In this document: positions 56,550 through 64,000 of the stretch, piece after piece
Layout of the letters: each line of letters starts with the position of its first letter
How positions within the stretch are numbered: the first letter of the stretch is position 1
Assembly: GCA_025449115.1 (NCBI GenBank)
Contig: JAHLKC010000006.1
Coordinates: forward strand, 393,501-457,500
Length of the DNA: 64,000 bases
Source of the DNA: Chytridium lagenaria
Lineage: Eukaryota; Chytridiomycota; Chytridiomycetes; Chytridiales; Chytridiaceae
Direction of reading: 5' to 3'
Notes under the pieces: generated by a model
What the model was told of the DNA's origin: nothing
Seen by the model: only the letters and a program-made list of their open reading frames with translations
Databases searched by the model: none
Program-made: the position numbers and the translations under genes

Positions 56550-57670
56550 GATCGTAGTAAATATTGGAAGCTAAGAGGTAAAAGTTGTGTTGGGTTGGGT
56601 GGGGTAGTGAGTCATTTATGAGGTTTGGCTACCATTTTATATGTGATTTGGCTAATAAATATTTAGCTTTGTTTATTTACAATATAGCGGAAAATAGCGG
56701 TTAAACAAATGAATAAAGAGAAGGGTAGTTCATTAGATTTGACCCTTTTTTGATAGGATTTATTTACCCTTTTTGGTAATATCATATGATTACATTAACT
56801 TAATTTCGCGTTGAAACAGATAACTTAGGGCTTAGCCCATAAAGAAGAGTTCAACTGTTTCTATAATGGTTATTAAAGTTCATTTTATTATGGTTTTCTA
56901 ACATTTTCGAAGTAAGTGTTTCTAGTTTTATGATTGAAGCTACACCTCTTAGTTGACTCAATTGAGACAACTAAAAAAGTAGCTTCACATATAACTTTGG
57001 AATGGGTTGAAATCAGATTTCGAGATTAAGGACATCTATAAAAGAAAGGGCCCTCTAAACATTACCAGTACTTTGATAAAATAAATTCGAGAAAATATGC
57101 TATGTACACGAAACTTGTACCATTTTGTGAGGCTTTTTTTCGCGCATCACGCTCATTTCACCCTCAAGCATTTATCCCCATACATCCAGAGATATGTGGA
57201 TTTTAGTCAAAACGACTAAATTGACTACTTTTAGTCGTGTTTACGCGACTAAAAGTAGTCATTTAGTCATTTTAGTCGACTAAAATGACTAAATTAATTT
57301 TCATTTACTTTTCTTAAATTAAAGTTGCAGTAATGTTCTTAACGGATTTGAACTCTTGCACCAATTATGGATACTGAAAAAAGGAAGGCAAGAAGACAAA
57401 TGCCCACCAGAAAGTTTATAATAATGTATCCAAAGTCTTGAATATTTTCCCGCCAATATAATAGAAAATCACGGAAAAATATTTATTAATCAATAACTTA
57501 AAAAATGATAAAATGATGATTTTAATGGCATGATGGCTAAGTTAAAAGACACCTAACGCCACCAGATATCTTATAAATAAACCCGTAAAATAATTTATTA
57601 TTACAATAACCATAATACAATATTATTATATACATTCTGAAACACCCCGCCTGATCTGATTTTAACCGCA
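56550..57670. promoter_or_regulatory. Divergent promoter region of the transposon genes
   Basis: A/T-rich, gene-free stretch between two divergent start codons. Must hold both promoters; contains the palindrome cluster at 57201-57294. Confidence 0.5.
57201..57294. repeat. Cluster of perfect palindromes built from TTTAGTCG/CGACTAAA
   Basis: A 15-bp perfect inverted repeat has arms GACTACTTTTAGTCG (57223-57237) and CGACTAAAAGTAGTC (57246-57260) around an 8-base loop. Directly after it is a perfect 34-bp palindrome with no spacer (57261-57294) whose left half is ATTTAGTCATTTTAGTC. Upstream, TTTTAGTC and CGACTAAA occur again at 57201-57220. The word AGTC or GACT appears about ten times in 94 bp. 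Confidence 0.95.
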
Positions 57671-58715
57671 ATGGAGGAGACTGTGGAAGACACAGAAAGA
57701 GCAAAGTTTCTGTTAGACGCATCAAGAATAATAAGTCGGTTTAAACTTTTTGGTTTTTCTTTATTTTATATTACGATATATATAACATATTAAATTATTA
57801 TTTCATTACTTTTTAGAGGTCGCACTGAAACGTGCTACAAGGGGTAGATTTGGTCACACCGTGTGGCATCGGAGGTTCAGTGCCCACTTTGGTTGTGACC
57901 ATGAGACTGGTCTAGAACTTTGGGAGATGGTGCGTCCACAAGCGGTTCAATCTCGCTTGTTGCGTATCCATTTCTTTTGGACGCTTTACTTTTGAAAACC
58001 TATCCGACCAATGACGTGGCAGCCAGCAGATTCAATGTTTCTGCCACCTCCTGGCGCACAAAGGTCAATTCAATGCTGACCATCATGAGTAATATCAATA
58101 CGGTAAACCATTTTATTTATTTTTTTTATTCTTTCACATTATATTCATCGTCTCACCAATTCCAAATTAAGATCTTTTGGGAAGACAGGTGGGACGACTG
58201 GGATTACCGCCATCCTTCAGCGTATGTGGACGGTGTTGACTTTTTAGTTCAAGAGGACCGACCATTGAACAAAGGACTGTATAGTCACAAGTTCAAACAT
58301 GCTGGTTACCGTTACCAAGTTGCCACTGCACTGGGCTCTTCAAAAATCGTTCATATTTCTGGAGGGTGGAATGTGGAAGTTGGCCAGACCTAAAGATGGT
58401 TAGAGAAAGCCTTGTCCCCCTCTTGGATCCCGACGAGACTATTGCCGCAGATAGAGGCTACCGAGGTGAACCAAAAATCATGACAAAATTAAACGGTAAC
58501 ACGGCAGAAATTAAAAAACATAATTACAACCTGAAACAAATGGGTGCTCGCCATGAAACTATTAACAAAAAGATCAAAGATTTAGGGCGTTGTCATCCCT
58601 TTTTCGAGGTGACAAAAAAAAACACGCCGTAATTTTTCAAGTTGTTGCAAATATTGTTAATTTATCCATGCAACGAGAACCTTTGTATTCAATTTTACCG
58701 AAATTGCAATTTTAA
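57671..58715 (+). CDS. DDE transposase (PIF/Harbinger-like, DDE_Tnp_4 type)
   Basis: The first exon starts MEETVEDTERAKFLLDASR. The following exon encodes WHRRFSAHFGCDHETGLELW and LKTYPTNDVAASRFNVSATS, and after an intron (about 58102-58170) comes the catalytic core: IFWEDRWDDWDYRHPSAYVD, GVDFL, GLYSHKFKHAGYRYQVA, WPDLKMV, AADRGYRGEP and ARHETINKKIKDLG. The aspartates in DGVDF and AADRG and the glutamate in HET are the probable catalytic triad, with WPDLK as a further conserved block. The C terminus reads KHAVIFQVVANIVNLSMQRE and ends at TAA 58713-58715 once one extra A in a run of nine (about 58612-58620) is discounted. Further one-base breaks lie at a T run near 57990 and near 58380. Either a decayed element or sequence error. 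Confidence 0.78.
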
Positions 58716-61700
58716 AATAAAAGATATTTCATTAGCCGTACATTTTGCTCCTTTATTATTATTAGTGGAAAATGGAAATACATTTAAAAAATTTTCAGTT
58801 TTATAGAAATTTTATATTTCTTATGCATATATTGATTTTAACCTTAATCTCCAAATAAATAATAATATTTTGTATCTACATTATTCCCCGTTACGAAAAA
58901 TGAAAATTGGATGTGCTTTCTCAAATTTGCGCACGTTTCCAGCGAAAAGGCAAAAAAGAATCCACGCCTGTCATCATCTTGTTGTGTTGACCCCTCTTTT
59001 CCTTCCAAACATCGAACGTGGAATTCTATTTGTAAACGTCTTTGGCTTGCCTCACGGAGAAACGCTTGGGATTGGGACATATTCAGGGTCGGAAGCTCCA
59101 CCCTCCTTCCTAAAGACAAAAAAAGGAAGGACTATTTATTCACTTGGCATGCTGTCAGATAGAAAACTTTGCCGAGAAGGGGTTTCACCTCTTTAGGCTC
59201 AAATCTTTGGCGCAAAGGAAAAGTTTGGACGATGGCGCGCAGCGACGTAATGGCGGAGGGGGCGGGGATTTCACTCCGAAAAAAAGGATTTAGGCGCAAC
59301 CCCGAAGGCTGGAATTAATATTTCAGGATGTGATGGAAAAGTGGTTTTGGCTTTTTGAAACAATCTTGTGGCTGGATGTCGTCTTTCAGCTTTCTCAGAT
59401 TTTGTTGCGATTATTGATAAAAGAGTGAAATGGGTTAATTCCCTTAAATTGATGATGCGCCTTGTCTTTGAAGACAGGAATGATAAAGAAAGAGAAGAAG
59501 AAAGAAAGAGTAGTGTAAGAATAAATAACTTTTGAGTTTATATTAAAGCCTGAAACTGGTGAGAATGTAGTAGAAGCTCATGAAGCAAGGGTCTCGTCGG
59601 GTGATTTCAGAAACGGCCTATTAATGTTTTATTTAGTCGGAAGATTTCAGAAACGTCCTATTAATGTTTTACCTAATACCATATGGCTCTTTTTCATTAC
59701 TAATATGGTTTTGATATATTAATTAGTAATCTATTTCCCTTTTCTCATTTCACGCTTTATGCTTTACGTGTCAATAATATAGTGTTTCGAGGCTGGAATT
59801 AAAGAAATATCAAACTGTGGGAGATTTTTGAAACGCATTTAAAACATATCTGAAAAAGGGTGAAGCAGATTGCCTTAACTCATTTAAAAATAACGATACC
59901 GCCTTATACACATGTCCGCGTGGCTTATAATAAATCAAAGATTGCATTCTACGTCACCGTGGAAATATCCACAAGTCATAGGAAACATCTGTAAAGATGC
60001 TTGCATATTTCCTCTAATCCACTCCAGTTTATCACAGTTTTATTCAGTTTGTACAGAGCCGAAATTTCTAAGGCCTATCATTATTACCTTTACAATAAAT
60101 ATTGCCTCGTAAATGTTTATTAGTAAACTCCAACTTTATTCAACTTTCAATCCACGATTTTATCGTTGTCTTCCATCTGCTCAAGTTGACTCAGGCATTC
60201 CGCATTGCTCGTTTCTTCAAGATCTGTGCCCCATACTGCACAAAAGTTTAGCTCCACGCAGTACTTGTTTCATACTCGGCGGTTTGGCATTGTCATTTCG
60301 ACTTTGACTTGGCGTCGCTGACTATTTGTCGGTTGGCAGTAAATGAGGTAATGATATGCTCTGCTGTGAGACTTTGTCTCGGATACCGTCCTGTAGTGTA
60401 AGTCATACGGTACCATCTCACTATGAACCTGCTTTTGAACTTCAAAAAAAAAGCGGCAAGTGCCTTGCCTTCACCTTTAGACGTATATATAAATAAAATT
60501 CGCGATAATAAAAATATCTCCATAAAAGACACATCTGATATCAGCAGATAAAAGTTGAAGAAAAAAAGCACCCAAAAAGATATCAAGGTTTTCTGCACGC
60601 ACTGCACCACGATTATCCTGCCGTCATCTTTTTTCGAACATGCGCGGCGCAGCCATTTTTGAACCCTCAAAATGGGACTTGAGAGATTCAGGGCCAATTT
60701 AAACAAATAAATAAATTATAAAAAAAAAGGGGCAAAAATCTCTCATTTTTTTTTTGATTTTTTTTTTTTTCTTTTCCTTTTTTTCAAGGTAAAAAGACAT
60801 TGTCACGTTGCAGCACTTTCATTGGAAGGGCGCGCGGGCTGATGCAATGACGTTCCTGTGTCAGGCGCAAACCATTGAGGTTTTGCCGAGGAGAAGGGGA
60901 AGAAGGGCGAGTGCCCAGAATATTCCAATGATGAAAAAAGATATGGAGAGATAGCATTCATACATCCACGAAAACGAAAGCCTGTATCTTTTTAACATGG
61001 ATGCTCAAGATCAGACAGACAATGGCGCGGACAAGACTGGGTGACGCCGTCTTGAGCAGTGTGCTGTATTCCGTGGAATGCATCATGGATGTTAGGATGT
61101 ATCTGTTTACGCCTTTATGAAAAGTGGATGGGCTGGAGCCTTGGTAGTTTGGTCGGTCGGTCCCCTTCATGGACAAAAAAAAATGGAAAGTTGTTAGGTC
61201 AGTATGAATATCGTTGAATCGTTTCGTCTTTTTTGTCTTTTCTCTTTTGCAAATCCATGACTCTTTCTATTACGATCCCAACTACTTTTGCGGTGCTTTC
61301 TTTCCCCATGAAACATTCCAAATAATTAATAAGAGATTAAAAAAATGAAGAGATAAAAAAAGCGTTGATGGAGCAAAAAGCAATACTGTCAAAGCTTGGC
61401 CCCTCTGGAAGCGAGATGACACTCCTTTCCGAAATCAACGCAACCTTACCCTTGGCACACAACGTCAGAACATGCCCAGAAAGGGCACTTTCCGTCCGTC
61501 CCTTCCAGACTCGTATCTATTTTACCACAACACATTCGTCCCGCATGCGCCTAAACCAAAAGGGCCATAGATATTAAAAAAGAGTCAAAAAAAATATGTT
61601 ATGTGGAACGGGCGCGCACCCGACAAAAAATGGCTGGAAATATTTTAATGGCTGTCCAAAAACAAAAAAAATAAAATCTGGTTTAGGCGCAAACCCAAAA

Positions 61701-62690
61701 ATGGCTAAAACCCAGTTTGTTTCGGAGTATTAGAGTAACGCCAGCCATTTGAGTGGAAAAAAAAATGCTCTGTCATTCAATTAGTAAAATGCTGCATATG
61801 TTGAGGTGGACGCCGACCCTTCTGAAAATAAAATAAAAAAGAAGGAAGTTGATATTGTGTTGGCGTACTGTGGTATGCGCCATGTCTATTGTTGACTCTT
61901 TTACAGTAGTTAACAATGGAGAATGGATTTGGCCAACATGGATTCAGGGAAAATGAAGTAAGCGTTATGTACTTTGTTGATAGAGTTGGAAACGGATGAG
62001 AAGGTAACATCATCCATGAAAAAGGGTGTTGACAAATGATTTAAGGATCAAAAGTCTATGTTAATGTTTTATCGTAGCCCTGAGTTATGTCCTTTTCATT
62101 TCCCCCCCCTCCCTCTCCGCATCATCCTTAAGCGTACGTTTTACGTGTCAAATGTGCCGTTTTACTTTACGCAATCAATGAAATAAATTTCAAACATATC
62201 TGAAACGCATTTAAAACATATGAGCGATTTCATTGAAATTGCAAAATTGAGAGAAATTGAAATCTGGGATACCGCGCCTTGGGCAAAGATTGGGAAATAT
62301 CCCAGAGTTGTACATGTACAAGCCAGGGAAACAAGAAACTCTGCCAGGAGGGACAGGAGGAGGAAGGAGGAGGGTACGAACCTGTTGCGTAGCAGTGAAG
62401 GAGGAGTGGGACGGAGGAGGGAAAGGCTAAGGGCAAGGCGTCAACCCTTTTAAATTTATATTTTTTTACTAAATGCACGTAAAACCAAAAACTGCTTATT
62501 TAATTATTTATTTTATCACCTTTTTCCACTTAACCCTGTTTCCCTCTTCCTCTGTTTGGGATAATGGTGAAAAGTCACTGTTGGATCTCTCCTCTCCTCT
62601 CCTCTCCCTTTCTTCCTCTTGAGCAAGCCAGCCTTTACCATCACCGTTTACATGCTGTGATATTAGCCAACTACCTTTTTACAAAGGGCT
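58716..62690. other. Gene-poor region, 4 kb
   Basis: Many short open frames on both strands (for example 58870-59196 plus and 60706-60293 minus) but none with recognisable motifs or splice structure. G/C-rich words such as TTTAGGCGCAA (59290 and 61683) recur. A/T homopolymers are common. Confidence 0.4.
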
Positions 62691-62699
62691 AAAACTACT

Positions 62700-64000
62700 C
62701 TGTCAATTTCTTGTCCCCTCCTCCACCTCCACCAGAAACGCCTTCTTCTCAATCTCAACGCACTTCGTCGTCTACCGCAAGCGACGTTTTGCCAAACTAA
62801 AGCTTCAACATCCGTCACCATACCACCTTCAATCGAGCCCTCATCCCAGTTGGGGCCCCGCTCAAGCGGAACGCTCCGACAATCCCTCAAACAATCAGAA
62901 CGGCCGTGGGGCAGTAGCAGCGTTGACGGACATAGAGGAGGAGTCAATAGTGAAGCCTACGCATTGATCTCTGCCCTTACACCGCGCCATCACTGTGCAT
63001 CAGGCTCGTGGGACACATCTCCCGGATCGGTTTTTGGAAAGCAAAACGTCACCACCAGCGCCACCAACGACATTCAACCTTCTGCTTCAAGACGGTGGAC
63101 CGGGTCTTTAAACCTTTCAACAACGGCAGCACGGCCTGAATCCAGTCTTTCCTCACCTCCCCCCGACATGGCTGAAGAAGATATTGAAGAAAAGGTGAGG
63201 GGTGAAACCGCTTCGGCCCTCATGGCCATCGCTGCAAGAGCCCGTGAGAGCAGCAAATCACCCCCAAACGCCATCAACCCCGTAACGGCTTTCACATCCA
63301 AGAGTTCTCCTAGGATTTCCTCACCTTTAGCGTCCCCGGCCATGTCTCTTGCACGAGTTCATGTCCCATCCTTTTCCATCGATTCGCTTATTTCAGCCCC
63401 ACTCAAACCATCCGCTTTATCCTTCAAGCCTTCCTCCTCCCCAATGATGCCTCTTTCCGTGTCCTCACCAAAGCCTTCCAACTCGCCCGCGGCGGATGCA
63501 ACCCATCTTCCAAGCATTCGCCCTCTTACATGCCGTCGATTCACCTGCTTCCTTTCCTCAAGGACCCCCTTCTTCACATCAGCCCATGGAGTATCAAAGC
63601 TCTTCACATCAGTCCATGGAGTACCAAAGCGTCTGCTCAACAAAGAACCACCCGCATCCATCCTCTCCACACCTCAACCTCACTTTAAAACCATGGACCC
63701 CACCACCCCACATCACCCCTCTCCCACGCTTCCCAAACCCATCTCCACCACCGCACCCAGACAACATCTCAAGACCCTCCACACCCACCTCCTACCTCCC
63801 ATCCACCTCCCACCGTCCTCACCCTTCCTTCTCCCCATCCCCAACCCCCATCCACCAAGACCCTTGCTACACAAGCGTCCTCCCCAACTTCATCTCAACC
63901 TCCCCAACCCTCTCCCTCTCCCTCCCCCCACATTCCAGCTCAACGCGGTCGTCCCCGTCAAACCCCATACCCCCTTCTTCACCGTCCACCCTCCCGTCCA
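62700..64000 (+). CDS. Ser/Pro-rich protein, 3' end outside window
   Basis: From about 62808 a plus-strand frame stays open for hundreds of codons, with natural-looking content such as SLKQSERPWGSSSVDGHRGG, SSLSSPPPDMAEEDIEEKVR and ETASALMAIAARARESSKSP. A further piece in another frame (about 62700-62795) reads PPPPETPSSQSQRTSSSTAS. After about 63500 the best frame changes (SHQPMEYQSSSHQSMEYQSV) and becomes very Pro-rich to the window end. No domain is visible and the start codon is not identified. The composition fits a large disordered regulatory protein, which is only a guess. Confidence 0.55.
   Translation, partial: MSISCPLLHLHQKRLLLNLNALRRLPQATFCQTKASTSVTIPPSIEPSSQLGPRSSGTLRQSLKQSERPWGSSSVDGHRGGVNSEAYALISALTPRHHCASGSWDTSPGSVFGKQNVTTSATNDIQPSASRRWTGSLNLSTTAARPESSLSSPPPDMAEEDIEEKVRGETASALMAIAARARESSKSPPNAINPVTAFTSKSSPRISSPLASPAMSLARVHVPSFSIDSLISAPLKPSALSFKPSSSPMMPLSVSSPKPSNSPAADATHLPSIRPLTCRRFTCFLSSRTPFFTSAHGVSKLFTSVHGVPKRLLNKEPPASILSTPQPHFKTMDPTTPHHPSPTLPKPISTTAPRQHLKTLHTHLLPPIHLPPSSPFLLPIPNPHPPRPLLHKRPPQLHLNLPNPLPLPPPTFQLNAVVPVKPHTPFFTVHPPV
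63569..63628 (+). repeat. 30-bp tandem duplication in the Ser/Pro-rich gene
   Basis: CTTCACATCAGCCCATGGAG and CTTCACATCAGTCCATGGAG begin adjacent 30-bp units, giving the repeated peptide SSHQ-P/S-MEYQS. Confidence 0.85.

Larger units (their letters stand above)
55469..58715. mobile_element. Probable Harbinger-like DNA transposon (two divergent genes)
   Basis: A minus-strand gene with an N-terminal Myb/SANT-like helix region and a plus-strand DDE transposase are transcribed away from a shared 1.1-kb centre rich in perfect palindromes. Paired Myb-like and DDE genes are the hallmark of PIF/Harbinger elements. Terminal inverted repeats and a 3-bp target duplication were not identified, so the stated limits are those of the coding part only. 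Confidence 0.6.

Noticed and set aside
58870..59196. Overlapping plus and minus frames of about 90-108 codons
   Set aside because: Three frames open in the same place with no recognisable protein; looks like chance.
60293..60706. Minus-strand 137-codon frame
   Set aside because: A/T-rich composition, no motif, no splice or conservation evidence.
1..64000. CRISPR array, bacterial operon or bacterial defence island (suggested by the TIR domain)
   Set aside because: Spliceosomal introns throughout, eukaryotic tRNA and ceramidases; no spaced identical repeats of CRISPR type.

Overview
The window is eukaryotic nuclear DNA, most likely from an early-diverging (chytrid-like) fungus. Support for this is dense short GT-AG introns, two YPC1/YDC1-type alkaline ceramidases, a mitochondrial RsfS/MALSU1-type ribosome factor, an AT-hook protein, a C2H2 zinc-finger protein, a tRNA-Gln and a Harbinger-like DNA transposon. 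The lineage is inferred from gene content and style; no marker gene fixes it.

Layout. 1-17.4 kb holds two tandem plus-strand genes (the first cut by the window start) for very large modular proteins: TIR domain, first leucine-rich-repeat (LRR) array, an unknown central region with an acidic tract, second LRR array, and C-terminal ankyrin repeats interrupted by another acidic tract. They look like intracellular immune-type receptors that lack a recognisable NACHT/NB-ARC ATPase. Facing them is a minus-strand ankyrin/RING gene (17.9-21.1 kb). 21.6-29.1 kb is ordinary housekeeping: a FetA/STAR1-like ABC ATPase head-to-head with an RsfS/MALSU1 homologue, a metallo-beta-lactamase-fold hydrolase, and two tandem alkaline ceramidases with C-terminal dilysine signals. 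A tRNA-Gln and an AT-hook gene follow.

33-54 kb is a nested duplication: direct repeat A (33.1-35.0 and 52.0-54.2 kb) encloses inverted repeat B (36.1-38.9 and 48.8-51.7 kb), which encloses a unique spacer of about 10 kb. Each A and B copy carries a small gene of unknown function ending in a basic tail. The spacer carries an SR-rich gene, a Pro/His/Ser-rich gene and a C2H2 zinc-finger gene. 54.6-55.0 kb is a decayed third B fragment. 55.5-58.7 kb is a probable Harbinger-type transposon whose two divergent genes (Myb/SANT-like and DDE transposase) flank a cluster of perfect palindromes. 58.7-62.7 kb appears gene-poor, and a Ser/Pro-rich gene runs off the right end.

A general caution: almost every gene, including housekeeping ones, is interrupted by single-base length changes (mostly missing bases, often in homopolymers) between frames that clearly belong together. 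This resembles consensus error from long reads more than gene death, so genes are listed as CDS with frame breaks noted. Exon ends are read by eye from splice signals.
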